From Candidatus Cloacimonadota bacterium (GTDB taxonomy: Bacteria; Cloacimonadota; Cloacimonadia; JGIOTU-2), in NCBI GenBank assembly GCA_023129415.1, contig JAGMCF010000059.1, positions 1-48,651 on the forward strand: DNA of 48,651 bases, written 5' to 3'. The notes under the pieces were generated by a model that saw only the letters and a program-made list of their open reading frames with translations, did no database searches and had not been told where the DNA came from. Shown here piece after piece: positions 8,337 through 18,000 of this stretch (its first letter is position 1; every line of letters begins with the position of its first letter). The position numbers and the translations under genes were made by a program.

Positions 8337-8370
8337 ATTATATTTGTGTTCAATTGAACACAAATATAAT
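8337..8370. repeat. 34-bp perfect palindrome over the predicted start of transcription
   Basis: Centred between 8353 and 8354 on CAATTG, with arms of 17 bases reading outward through GTGTT and TATAAT-like sequence. The predicted +1 of the sigma-54 promoter (about 8363) falls inside it. A likely operator; transcripts starting inside it would lose part of one arm. Confidence 0.85.
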
Positions 8371-8390
8371 ATAAGCATAATTTATACCAA
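8371..8390 (-). promoter_or_regulatory. candidate sigma-54 promoter
   Basis: The minus strand reads TTGGTATAAATTATGCTTAT: GG (8388-8387), ten bases, then GC (8376-8375), the defining -24/-12 spacing. It matches TGGYA-N-TTGC imperfectly. It faces the 31-residue peptide gene, and the neighbouring gene encodes a sigma-54 activator. Confidence 0.55.
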
Positions 8391-8468
8391 ATACAATAAT
8401 TTTATATAATTTACAATATAATCGGCAGTTAAGAAAAACAATGAAAATTACACGATTACTGTTTCGTA

Positions 8469-8512
8469 AATATTTTTACTTTTCTGTGTCAATATTTTTA
8501 CAAATTCTGTGG
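8469..8512. promoter_or_regulatory. tandem 22-bp direct repeat, candidate activator (UAS) site
   Basis: AATATTTTTAC is repeated exactly at 8469-8479 and 8491-8501, each followed by TTCTGTG at similar spacing. The 22-bp period is two helical turns. It lies about 105-150 bp upstream of the predicted sigma-54 transcription start, the usual place for an enhancer-binding protein. Confidence 0.5.
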
Positions 8513-8528
8513 TTTCAGGGAAATCTCC

Positions 8529-9992
8529 CTACATATTTTTTTCTTGTAACTTTTTCAATCTTGCTCGGAATGTATGGGGTTTAATCCCTAATAATTTTGC
8601 TGCTTTTTCTGCATTTCCATTTGTTTTTCTTAAAGCTGCTTTATAATACGCAGTTGGTATTTCATTATCAAAATCAATACCATTATTCGGAATAAATATT
8701 TTGCTTGTTTCTTTATTTAATTCTATCAGATTCATATTTTTTGCTAATATTTTAATTCCGGAATGAATATATGCTGTTTCTAAAACAGAAAATAATTCTC
8801 TCACATTTCCTTGCCACTCGTAATTATTTATAAGGTCAATTGCTGATTGGGAAAGTGTTTTATTCAATCTATACTTTTGATTTAATTGTTTGATAAAATT
8901 TTCAGCAATTAATATTTTATCTGTTCCTCTTTCTCGCAAGGGTGGTAAATAAATATGGTCTCTAACAATCCTGTAAAACAGATCTTCACGAAATTTTTCT
9001 TCTTTAACCAACTTTTTGATATCTTTATTTGTAGCTGAAATAACTCGCACATCTACTTTTTCTTCGCTTCCACCAACGGGCTGTATGGTTCCATTATCAA
9101 GCACTCTTAATAGTTTCACCTGCATATCAAGTGGGAGGTCACCAATCTCATCAAGGAAAATCGTTCCTTTGTCAGCAAGTTTGAATTTTCCATCTTTATC
9201 AGCAATTGCACCTGTAAATGAGCCTTTCTTATGTCCGAAAAATTCACTTTCAAATAATTGTGGACTTATTGCACCACAATTTACTTTTATAAACGCTTCC
9301 TCTTTTCTTGGACTGTTATAATGAATGGCTTCAGCAACCAATTCCTTTCCAGTTCCACTTTCACCAGAAATAAAAACAGGAATATCATATTGTGCAAGAA
9401 CCTGAATTTGTTCTTTTATTTTTAAGATTTCAGGACATTCACCAATAATATCATCATGTTGAAGTTTTAATTGTTTTTTAAATATTACATTTTCTCTTGC
9501 CAACTTTGTCATTTCCACTTTAATCTCATCAACATTCCGAATCTGGGGAAAATCATCTAAATTAAAATCAACCTTAGAAATTCCTGACTCTCTTGAAACT
9601 TGTATCAACTTTGCGTCAATCACTCTACCTTGTTGCAGGAAAATCCAGCAAGCATGCATTGTTGGTGTTCCAGAAGTTAATGAAATAGTATATTCAGGAT
9701 TAATATTTTCATTCTCTTTTAGAATTTCCTTAACAGCTTTATACATTGCAGGATAGACTGTATTATAATCTGTAGGATTGTTTGATTTTGTTTCTTGATA
9801 ATGAACTTTTAGATTGGGAAAATGTGTTCTGCAGTATAGTAAAATTTCAGAAGCAGGTTTTAAATATCTATCATGATTATACAAAATATAGAGTTTATCA
9901 AATTCAAATTTAAGGAGAATGGAGAGAATGGCTCCGGGTTTTTCCTTTATATTACAGTCATTATCTCCAATAAAAGTCAGTAATATTTTCAT
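8529..9992 (-). CDS. RtcR-like sigma-54 activator with N-terminal CARF domain
   Basis: 487 residues. N-terminal CARF-type Rossmann sensor (about 1-165) with LTSGTPTMHACW, the nucleotide- or RNA-ligand binding signature of RtcR. The AAA+ sigma-54 interaction domain has Walker A GESGTGKE (210-217), the sigma-54-contacting loop as GSFTGA (257-262, a variant of GAFTGA), Walker B GTIFLDEIGDLP and an arginine-finger region YRIV. The C-terminal Fis-type helix-turn-helix is GNAEKAAKLLGIKPHTFRARL. Classical RtcR controls the RNA-repair genes rtcBA; none are present here. Instead the gene stops about 17 bp before a tandem repeat and a sigma-54 promoter facing a tiny peptide gene, which is its probable target. 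Confidence 0.9.
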   Translation of the reverse strand: MKILLTFIGDNDCNIKEKPGAILSILLKFEFDKLYILYNHDRYLKPASEILLYCRTHFPNLKVHYQETKSNNPTDYNTVYPAMYKAVKEILKENENINPEYTISLTSGTPTMHACWIFLQQGRVIDAKLIQVSRESGISKVDFNLDDFPQIRNVDEIKVEMTKLARENVIFKKQLKLQHDDIIGECPEILKIKEQIQVLAQYDIPVFISGESGTGKELVAEAIHYNSPRKEEAFIKVNCGAISPQLFESEFFGHKKGSFTGAIADKDGKFKLADKGTIFLDEIGDLPLDMQVKLLRVLDNGTIQPVGGSEEKVDVRVISATNKDIKKLVKEEKFREDLFYRIVRDHIYLPPLRERGTDKILIAENFIKQLNQKYRLNKTLSQSAIDLINNYEWQGNVRELFSVLETAYIHSGIKILAKNMNLIELNKETSKIFIPNNGIDFDNEIPTAYYKAALRKTNGNAEKAAKLLGIKPHTFRARLKKLQEKNM

Positions 9993-10001
9993 AGTAATAT
10001 T

Positions 10002-10030
10002 ATTTGATTGTTTTTAATTAATTATGTCAA
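10002..10030 (-). promoter_or_regulatory. possible promoter of the RtcR-like gene
   Basis: On the minus strand TTGACA (10030-10025), a 17-base spacer and TCAAAT (10007-10002). The start would be near 9995, three bases before the ATG at 9992, where no Shine-Dalgarno sequence is visible. It would give a leaderless message. Confidence 0.35.
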
Positions 10031-10144
10031 GATAATTGGTTTGTTCGGGAAAATCTTATATTAAGGGGTTCGTGGGTAGCCCGCATTATGTTTGAAATGA
10101 ATTAGATAATGTCCTTACAGACTCAACTTAAAATCCTACTAACT

Positions 10145-10447
10145 CTATGATTTAATTCTTCGTATTAATCTTTTATAAAATTCTTCGCGGGAACCTATCA
10201 TTATAATAATTATTGTTAAGATATCACGCTCTACTTTATAGATAATACGATAATCCGTCTTTCTATAAATAAAAGAATATTTCCGATAGTTTTTTAATTT
10301 TCCCTTAAGAGCAGGAAAGGAAAAGGGATTTTGGAGAATTTTTGGTAAATGTTTGGTTCTAATGTCTTGTTGTAAATTAAAAGAAAATCTTTTTACATCT
10401 TTAACAACTGCTTTATGGAATTTTATTTTGTATTTATCTGATGCCAA
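10145..10447 (-). CDS. RelE/ParE-family toxin
   Basis: 100 residues with the short RelE fold: a helical N-terminus (KFHKAVVKDVKRFSFNLQQDI), a central LKGKLKNYRKYSFIYRKTDYRIIYKVE, where the Arg-rich strands form the mRNA-interferase site, and a C-terminal strand ILTIIIIMIGSREEFYKRL. It overlaps the antitoxin gene by 25 bases. The start is a TTG at 10447, chosen because a purine-rich GAGGAAGAG precedes it and no ATG occurs nearby in frame. Probably a ribosome-dependent mRNA-cleaving toxin held by the upstream protein. Confidence 0.85.
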   Translation of the reverse strand: MASDKYKIKFHKAVVKDVKRFSFNLQQDIRTKHLPKILQNPFSFPALKGKLKNYRKYSFIYRKTDYRIIYKVERDILTIIIIMIGSREEFYKRLIRRIKS

Positions 10448-10653
10448 AACTCTTCCTCAGCAATATATTCTTCACTCTTTGAAAGACGTTCCTTTACAGC
10501 TTCAGTAATAGCGAAGTCTTCTAATAAATTAATCATTTTCAAAAAATCATCAACATCCAAGATAACTTCCTTAACATCTTTATCTTCATATATAGTTTTA
10601 AGTGTTGTGAGATTTAATACACTTTTTATCCGTTTAAAATCTCTTTTCTGCAT
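10423..10653 (-). CDS. antitoxin of the RelE-type pair
   Basis: 76 residues, upstream of and overlapping the toxin, in the usual antitoxin-first order. It contains a DVKEVILDVDDFLKMINLLEDF helix typical of the partners of RelE-type toxins, where the start of the protein makes strands and the centre a DNA-binding or dimer helix. The C-terminus is acidic and presumably wraps the toxin (SKSEEYIAEEEFW). A weak AAGG lies before the ATG. Likely also represses the operon. Confidence 0.75.
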   Translation of the reverse strand: MQKRDFKRIKSVLNLTTLKTIYEDKDVKEVILDVDDFLKMINLLEDFAITEAVKERLSKSEEYIAEEEFWHQINTK

Positions 10654-10773
10654 AATTATAACCTTTTTTATACATTATAAACTTTAATATAACAAAATAA
10701 TTATCAATCTTAATTAATGTCAAATTTTAAAAGGTGTTTTATGTTTTTTTGTCATCTACAAGTTTTGCATTGG

Positions 10774-12339
10774 CTACTCTTTCCTGAAAACTTCAACAAG
10801 CATCTTTGCTGACTCAACTTTCAATATCTTTAATCCCGCAATATAAATTATTAAAGATACAATAAAAATAGCAATTATCTTAATTAATAAATATAATCTA
10901 CCAGCCATTTCCACAGAAATTGATAGTTGACTAAGATAGTAAGCTACAAATCCAATAATTACTGAGATCAATGCAATTTTAAGAAAATTAATTGCAATTT
11001 GTTTAAAATCAACTTTACCAATTTTCTTTTCTAATGTAAAGAATAAAATGGTTGCTTGAATTGTAGCTGCAATAGAAGTTGCAAGAGCTAAACCTCGCAA
11101 TTGAAGAAATTGCATCAAAATAACATTTAAAATTATGTTACATATAACTGCAATGATTGAAATCTTTACCGGAGTTTTTGTATTCTTAAGAGCGAAAAAT
11201 GCAGATGCAAATACTCTAACCAAACTATGTGAAATCAAACCTATTGAATAGAAAGCGAGGGCAGAAAAGGTCATTAACAGTGCCTTCTCATCAAAAGCAC
11301 CATGAAGGTAAATAAAAGAAATCATATCTTTGCCCATAACAATAATCAAGGAAATTATTGGAAGCATAATAATCAGAATCAGATTAAAGGCATCTTGAAT
11401 GGACTTTTTCAATTCTGATATATTATTAAACGCAGTATGTTTTGAGAAAAGAGGTAATACTGCTATGCCAATTGCAATGCCGAAAACCCCAAGTGGTAAT
11501 TGCATCAATCTGTTTCCATATTGCAATGCTGCCACACTTCCAGTAATCAATAATGATGCAAGGATTGTATCTACTACAACATTTACTTCACGAATTCCCA
11601 GACCAATAATGCATGGAATCATCCGTTGCCAGACCTGTTTTATCTCTTTCTGTTTTAGATTGATGTGGAACTTAACTTTGTAGCCAATCTTTTTTAATAA
11701 TGGTAAGTTAACAAATAATTGACAGATTCCACCAAATAATACACCAAAAGCAAGAACAAATGCTTTTTCTTCAATTGAAGCTTCCTTTAATATGGCATAA
11801 ATAATTGCAGGAATGATAATCCCAAGATTGAACATCATTGGAGAAAGGGAAGGTAAAAAGAAAACCGAATGAGCGTTCAAAATCGCTATGATAACGGAGG
11901 TTAATCCGATTAAAAATAGATATGGGAAAAGAATTTGTGTAAGATGGCTTGTTAGAGATTTGAATTCTGGTGCAAAACCTGGAGCAATAATTTTCACAAT
12001 AAGCGGAGCCAGAACAATTCCAATGCCTACCAGAATAATTAGCAAAATCACTAAAATTGAAAGTATATTTAAAGCAAATTGGATTGCTTCTTGTTTTGAT
12101 TTTTTCTCTTTAAATTCTGTGTAAAGCGGTATAAATGCGGCAGCAAGAGCACCCTCACCAAAAAGTCCTCTTAGCATATTGGGAATAACAAATGCCACAC
12201 CAAAACTATCTGCAACTGAAGTGATTCCCAAAAAGTGAGTTAAAACAATATCACGGAAAAGCCCGGAAATACGGCTTAGAAAAGTACCACTGGAAATCTT
12301 GCCAACATTTCTGGTTAAATTGTCAATACTTTGTTTCAT
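10774..12339 (-). CDS. murJ: lipid II flippase MurJ
   Basis: 521 residues, MOP-superfamily flippase that turns lipid II across the inner membrane for peptidoglycan synthesis. The N-terminus shows the MurJ signature: SRISGLFRDIVLTHFLG, then DSFGVAFVIPNMLRGLFGE followed by GALAAAFIPLY. About 13-14 hydrophobic segments follow, with FPYLFLIGLTSVIIAILNA and LPLGVFGIAIGIAVLPLFS. The length is usual for the family. The 5' side carries a copy of the CACGAA repeat ending a few bases before the AAAGGATTTTCAG that precedes the ATG. Confidence 0.96.
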   Translation of the reverse strand: MKQSIDNLTRNVGKISSGTFLSRISGLFRDIVLTHFLGITSVADSFGVAFVIPNMLRGLFGEGALAAAFIPLYTEFKEKKSKQEAIQFALNILSILVILLIILVGIGIVLAPLIVKIIAPGFAPEFKSLTSHLTQILFPYLFLIGLTSVIIAILNAHSVFFLPSLSPMMFNLGIIIPAIIYAILKEASIEEKAFVLAFGVLFGGICQLFVNLPLLKKIGYKVKFHINLKQKEIKQVWQRMIPCIIGLGIREVNVVVDTILASLLITGSVAALQYGNRLMQLPLGVFGIAIGIAVLPLFSKHTAFNNISELKKSIQDAFNLILIIMLPIISLIIVMGKDMISFIYLHGAFDEKALLMTFSALAFYSIGLISHSLVRVFASAFFALKNTKTPVKISIIAVICNIILNVILMQFLQLRGLALATSIAATIQATILFFTLEKKIGKVDFKQIAINFLKIALISVIIGFVAYYLSQLSISVEMAGRLYLLIKIIAIFIVSLIIYIAGLKILKVESAKMLVEVFRKE

Positions 12340-12350
12340 CTGAAAATCCT

Positions 12351-12395
12351 TTTTTTGCCACGAACCACACGAACTAACACGAACAATATTTTATT
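12351..12395. repeat. 45-bp CACGAA repeat, copy 1 (5' of murJ)
   Basis: Reads GCCACGAACCACACGAACTA then ACACGAACAATATTTTATT on the plus strand. It is identical over 45 bases to 23368-23412, which stands in the same position and orientation before pdxA. A diverged copy precedes accB at 46850. Confidence 0.9.
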
Positions 12396-12396
12396 C

Positions 12397-13632
12397 CTAC
12401 AACTTAAAAAATGAACCTGTTCTATCTTTATACTCTTTCGTTATTAGCTTGATATTTTCTTTCTTTCCATTACGCAAAATTTCGATCAGTAGTTCTTCTT
12501 CTACTCTTACATCGGAAACTACTATTTCAGCATCACCGGCATTATCAATTACTTGGTTATTTATTTTTTTAATAATATCCCCTCTTTTCAAACCAGCTTC
12601 TTCTGCGGGTCCACCTTTTTCAATATATGATACAAGCACACCTTGTGATGATTCCAAACCCAAACTATAAGCAATAGCAGGAGTTATATCTTGCACTTTA
12701 AAACCAAACCAGATTGGACGGATTTTCCCATATTTTATAATCTCATGAGTAATGCTTTTTACTCTGTTTACAGGAATAGCAAAACCTATTCCTAAGCTTC
12801 CACCACTCTTTGTGAATATAAATGTATTTATGCCAATTACTTCACCATTTATATTAACAAGTGGTCCACCACTGTTTCCTGGATTAATTGCAGCATCACT
12901 CTGAATCATCTTCTTGTAAACACGATTATCCTCACTTATATGAAAATTTCTATCAACTGCTGAAACAACACCAACCGTCACAGTAGGCTTTGAATCCTTG
13001 ATCAGATAACCAAATGGATTACCTATTGCAATTGTCCATTCGCCAATAATAATCTCATCTGAATTGCCAAGTTGTGCATAAGGAAGGTTTTTATCAGATA
13101 TTTTTATTACAGCAATGTCATTCACATCATCACTTCCAATTAGTTTTGCATCCACATTTCTTCCATCAGCAAGAATTACTTTTATTTGTGTGGCACCTTT
13201 TACAACATGACTATTTGTAATAATATAACCATCTTTACTGATTATTACCCCTGAACCAAGATTTTGGACCTTTCTTTCATACTGTCTTGGAAAGAAATCA
13301 CGGAAAAAATTATCAAAGAAAAATGAATGAAATGGATCACTGCGAATAATCTCAGTTTTAATTACATTTACACTCACTACAGATGGATGTACAAGTTCAA
13401 CAGCTTTTGTTATTGCATTCTCTCTTGAGAATTCTAAATTCTGATTCTTTATTGTTCTTTCTTCAAAGACTATTCTATTTGAATCTAATAATTCATTTTC
13501 ATTTTTTATACTTAATGTTTCTAAAATACTAGAAGAATATTTTGGTGCATTCCTGTTTATTATTTGCTTTGTAATTACAAAATTCAATAATATAATTATT
13601 ATTAATAACAATATTACATTTCTAATTTTCAT
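12397..13632 (-). CDS. HtrA/DegP-type periplasmic serine protease with one PDZ domain
   Basis: 411 residues. N-terminal membrane anchor (VILLLIIIILLNFVI). Trypsin-like domain with the triad His in ITNSHVVKGA, Asp in DDVNDIAVIKI and Ser in NPGNSGGPLVN. One PDZ domain follows (QGVLVSYIEKGGPAEEAGLK, RGDIIKKINNQVI), closer to the DegS/HtrA single-PDZ layout than to DegP with two. Likely removes misfolded envelope proteins or starts a stress-signalling cut. AAAGGAACAAA precedes the ATG. The gene stands alone between a terminator and murJ. Confidence 0.94.
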   Translation of the reverse strand: MKIRNVILLLIIIILLNFVITKQIINRNAPKYSSSILETLSIKNENELLDSNRIVFEERTIKNQNLEFSRENAITKAVELVHPSVVSVNVIKTEIIRSDPFHSFFFDNFFRDFFPRQYERKVQNLGSGVIISKDGYIITNSHVVKGATQIKVILADGRNVDAKLIGSDDVNDIAVIKISDKNLPYAQLGNSDEIIIGEWTIAIGNPFGYLIKDSKPTVTVGVVSAVDRNFHISEDNRVYKKMIQSDAAINPGNSGGPLVNINGEVIGINTFIFTKSGGSLGIGFAIPVNRVKSITHEIIKYGKIRPIWFGFKVQDITPAIAYSLGLESSQGVLVSYIEKGGPAEEAGLKRGDIIKKINNQVIDNAGDAEIVVSDVRVEEELLIEILRNGKKENIKLITKEYKDRTGSFFKL

Positions 13633-13701
13633 TTTGTTCCTTTATTGAGAACTAAAGCAGGTTTGTTCTGATTTTTTTGCAAGTTTTTTGCTTAAATTTC
13701 T

Positions 13702-13751
13702 TAAAAAAAAGAATAGACCTCCAAGAACTAAAAAATCTTGAAGGTCTATTT
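13702..13751 (-). terminator. rho-independent terminator of the surface-protein operon
   Basis: On the minus strand AATAGACCTTCAAG pairs with CTTGGAGGTCTATT, followed by C and eight T bases. It lies 25 bases after the stop of the barrel-like gene and before htrA. Confidence 0.85.
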
Positions 13752-13775
13752 GACAGATGTTCAAATAAATTTATA

Positions 13776-15092
13776 TTAAAATTTTAGTTGTGAACCTATT
13801 GAGAATGCAAAACCTTTAGCATGAGATAATAATGGTGAAGCGTAATTTCGGAAAGCCCAATTAAACTCCCAGTTTTTAAGCACAAATCCTGAACCAAATG
13901 AGAAATGGGATGATTTGCCTTCTCCAAATCCAAACCCTAATCTTAATGGCAACCATTGTAAAGGTTTGTATTCAACTCCAAAAGAGATTTTTGGTTTTTT
14001 TGAAGTAAAAGCACTCTCATCAAATCCTTGAACATAATCCAGAGTAAGGTCGAAACCCTTTAGATTATATGAACCACCTAAATGAATTTCAAAAGGAATA
14101 TTCTGCTTAAAACTACCTATTGAATAAGTGGTATCAGTATCAACAATCAATGAATCATCAAAATCTTCGTTGAGAAAAAGCAAGCTATCACCAGACACGC
14201 TAAAGATTCTTCTTTCACAATCCTCAGACCACTTAATGCTACCAAATAGATTATTGAAAGTTATACCTGCTGTGATGTTTTCATTAATTTCTGAATAGAA
14301 ACCGATATTTATCCTAAAACCGTTACCCGCTATCTTACTATCTTCAATTGATAATTTTTCTTCCTCAGAATTATAGCCCGCGGTTTTAGCAACAATTGAA
14401 TCCTTGAATGAAACAGCACCTCCAGTGGTGCTAAATCTTGAATGGAAATCAATTATCTTCCCGTATTGAAATCCATGAATAAATCCTAAAGAAATGCCTC
14501 CATAGATTTTAGGCAAACCTTCTACAGATGGGATAATAAGATTAAGCGGAATTTCATCTCCATAACCTATCCTACTTTCAGCATAAGAAATTGCTTCACC
14601 ATCATTATCAGGAAAGTTATATTCGGTTTCACATTCTACACCATAAAGAATCCTTCTAAAATATTCCTTATCCAATTTTAGCGATGAATAAGCCCCGACA
14701 CTGTTTTGTAAAGCTAGTTTCCATACAGAAAAAGAAATAAAAGGCAAACTGGCTCCAGCATTTAATTTCAATTCAAGCCCATTATCGTTGATTTTAGCAA
14801 GAATGTCTTCTTTATCATTCTCATTCCAATACTTACCTACTTTATCATTATATAGATTTAAATTAACAGAATTATTAGTAAATTGAGCATTTGCATGAAT
14901 TAAGTTTATTGTAACAAAATGTTTTACTAAAGCCAGGTTTGCAGGATTCCAATCTAAAGCTTGAAAACCATATGCTTTTGTTAAATATGCGTCACCGAGA
15001 GCCATACTTTTTGGATTATCAAAACTATTTGCATATACAACGGTTGAGAATAATAAAATTATTATTATAATTGCAATTATATTCTTTTTCAT
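13776..15092 (-). CDS. outer-membrane beta-barrel-like protein (PorV/DUF5723-like)
   Basis: 438 residues from ATG 15092, chosen because GGGAGGAATAAG lies directly before it; it begins two bases after the upstream lipoprotein stop codon. Signal peptide MKKNIIAIIIIILLFSTVVYA. The mature start NPKSMALGDAYLTKAYGFQA, then LDWNPANLAL, is the conserved opening of PorV/PorQ-like and related barrel proteins. The rest alternates short amphipathic strands, and the C-terminus ends in Phe (FSIGSQLKF), typical for BAM-inserted barrels. It is the last gene of the three-gene surface block and may be its outer-membrane partner or transport component. Confidence 0.75.
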   Translation of the reverse strand: MKKNIIAIIIIILLFSTVVYANSFDNPKSMALGDAYLTKAYGFQALDWNPANLALVKHFVTINLIHANAQFTNNSVNLNLYNDKVGKYWNENDKEDILAKINDNGLELKLNAGASLPFISFSVWKLALQNSVGAYSSLKLDKEYFRRILYGVECETEYNFPDNDGEAISYAESRIGYGDEIPLNLIIPSVEGLPKIYGGISLGFIHGFQYGKIIDFHSRFSTTGGAVSFKDSIVAKTAGYNSEEEKLSIEDSKIAGNGFRINIGFYSEINENITAGITFNNLFGSIKWSEDCERRIFSVSGDSLLFLNEDFDDSLIVDTDTTYSIGSFKQNIPFEIHLGGSYNLKGFDLTLDYVQGFDESAFTSKKPKISFGVEYKPLQWLPLRLGFGFGEGKSSHFSFGSGFVLKNWEFNWAFRNYASPLLSHAKGFAFSIGSQLKF

Positions 15093-15093
15093 C

Positions 15094-18000
15094 TTATTCC
15101 TCCCATAATGATTCATCTATATGAACGCCTACTTTTATGCTACCATAAATTTTCATGTTATCTGAACCCCGGATCGTTACCACCTGACCGTTTGTGCCAA
15201 TTATACCAAATTCAATTCCAAGATAGATATCCTCATGTGTAAACACACTGAAATCTCCTTGAGCATCTGATAAATCAATAATAAGATGGCTTACGGTTTT
15301 ATCACCGGATACATGATGCACAGTATCTATTGTTGCCGGTTCGAAGGTTAGCGAATCAATGACTAATTCTGGGTTTTCCCAAACCTGAGTGGAATCGGCA
15401 GCAAAACATAGTCGAGCAATAGCCCCAAAGGGAAATTTATTTTCTGCAGTCAGACAAACGTGAGCCTTGTTAAGATTGTTCTCTATTTTGTCTCTGGCAT
15501 CTTTATCAATTTCAATATGTTCAAGTGAATCCATTTTTATATTGTGATTCTCTATAATAAATTCAAAGGGTGTTCGGATTGTATAAGAACCGAATACAGA
15601 ATCTGTCTTACAAATAGTTCCTTGTCCATTCATAATCACATACATGCTATCTGCATATATGCTATCAGGGAGAATGTTCAAGAAATCAGATACATTCTTA
15701 TAGATAGTGGTTACATCATTCGGTACAAGATATTCTTGGTCTATGAGGATCATACTGGATTCTCCGGTTTTTCTATTTGTACCTGTTATTCGGGCATTTA
15801 TTGTACATCCTAAATTGATACCGTTATTAATTGTCATAACCATCTCAGCATTTTGAAATTGCAGAACATCTTCAAGGCTATCTGGCATATCTCCTATATC
15901 AAAATCTTTTTCAATATTATCAAGATCAATTCTCTTATTGTTAATAGCACCAACAACTGTGTTGAATGCCATATCACCAAGAGTAATTGTGGCTTTGACC
16001 TTATCTTCATATTTGATAGTGGTGGTAACACCTGTAGCAAGGGTAACAACATCGTAAGAATAATACAGCGAATCGATTTCAGTGGTTGAGGTTGAATCAT
16101 CACCTATTGTATATCTTGCAAAACTCAGGAGGGTATCACCCGGGCAATGTATTGTAAGTTTAAGTGTATCGCCATTATCTTTGAAAATTTCATCAAATTT
16201 GATATTAACATCCGCTTCAAGAGGAAAATCTTTCAATGCTTCTATCGTTATTTGCACATCGCAGCTGTCTATCTCAGCGTAAAATAAATCAAACTCTCCA
16301 GTTTCGTCTACTTCAGAAGCATCTGTTCCCTCAAAGGTAAAGCTTTCGAATTCTCCGGTAACCTCGTCAAATATAAGATCTTGAAGTTCTATATCGGCAG
16401 TTACTACATCCGTAGAAGAGATTGTTAGGTCTTGATGAATCTTCACATCGGCGAAGTAGTTTAGTGTTAATGAATCAGGCACCGGGACAATTATATGATT
16501 GGCAAAATCATACTCAAAATTATGGAAATTGTCTGTTATGAGTATTTCGACCGGGAAACTTTCCGGGGTGAGTATGTCATAAATAGTTATTTTGACAGTA
16601 TCAGGAGGAACGAGTGCGATTCCAGAAAGAGTAACATGAAGCTTTCCACTTCTTATTGTTGCCTCCATTAAAGTTATGGTTGAATCTTCTGCTGAAATTG
16701 AGCCTTCTTTAGTGAAATTCTTATTAATATATCCGGAGACTTCATCAAAATACATCTCACCAAGATTGAATTCAGCATAAACACTATCTGTATAATTAAT
16801 TGACCCGGTTCCGCTAAGAGTTACATTAAAAGAATAGTGGAGAGAATCTATGCTTTTACCACTTTCTATCGTGCAGTTTACTAAGTCTAAATCTTCTTGG
16901 TAAGTTTGGTTGGCAGGAATTGAGAAATCAAATGTAAATGGACCACCTGGTGGGGCTGGGGCTTTCAACTCCTGAAAAGTAACTGTTCCACTCATATCAA
17001 AAGGAAAATCATTATGGAAGAAGATATAACTATTATCTGCACTTTTAATTTTTGCATATTGAAGAGAGAGCTCACCTGTTTCATCCACTATTGAGATGGC
17101 TTCATTATCAGAAAATGATTTATTTTCAAGGGTTCCCGTAACTTGTTCAAAAATGAACTGGTCTAAATTTATAACTGCATTTACTTTGTCGGTATTGTCC
17201 ACTGTAATTAGCTCTGATTGACCGGGCATCTGCACATTAATATGATAATGGACGAGCTGGTCAGGAGCGAGCACAAATTTATGGTCTGAAAAATCATATC
17301 CACCAAAATCATCATTAGTAATTACAACTGGGTGGATATAATCGGGTGGTAATCTAATTTCATCAAATTGTATGGAGATTTCCGGGGTAAAATCCAACCC
17401 TGAAAGTTCAATACTTAAATTTCCTGCTCTTATCAAAGCATCTTCCAGAATAATCTCACCTGTATCATCTGCTATTGATAAATCATCATCTTTTGAAAAT
17501 GCCTGGTTAACATAACCAGAAACCTCTTCAAACCACATTGTCCCAAATTCAACACGACAATCTACATATTGGGTAGTATTGATGTTCACAAAATTTTCTG
17601 TTGGATATGTATCTATCTTATATGTAAAATGCAGAGAATCTAATATGTTTTGGGAATCAGAAGTGATTTCACAATCGGATAAATCCAATGAATAATTGTT
17701 TGTTGGAGGACTTTGATAGATATCGAATTCAATATGCAGCGGTGAGCCTGCGTCATCTAATAATTCAACAAAGTCAAGTGTAGCCCTTGCATCAATAGGA
17801 AGATAATTATCTATTAGGACTTTTCCAAGACATGAATCAATTTTTGCATAAATTACCTGAACATCATTATCTTCTATAGAAATGGCGTCATTATGTATAA
17901 TATGCTCTGCCGGTAATTTTGCAAATGCCTCACTAACAGTCATCTCACTTACACTTAACATTACAATAAATTTATGTTCCTCTAAAACATCAATTGGGGT

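Noticed and set aside
8529-9992. Link of the CARF protein to a type III CRISPR system
   Set aside because: No cas gene or array in the window, and the domain order is that of RtcR activators.
10031-10144. RNA gene or terminator between the activator and toxin genes
   Set aside because: Only weak, short complementarity; nothing I can support.
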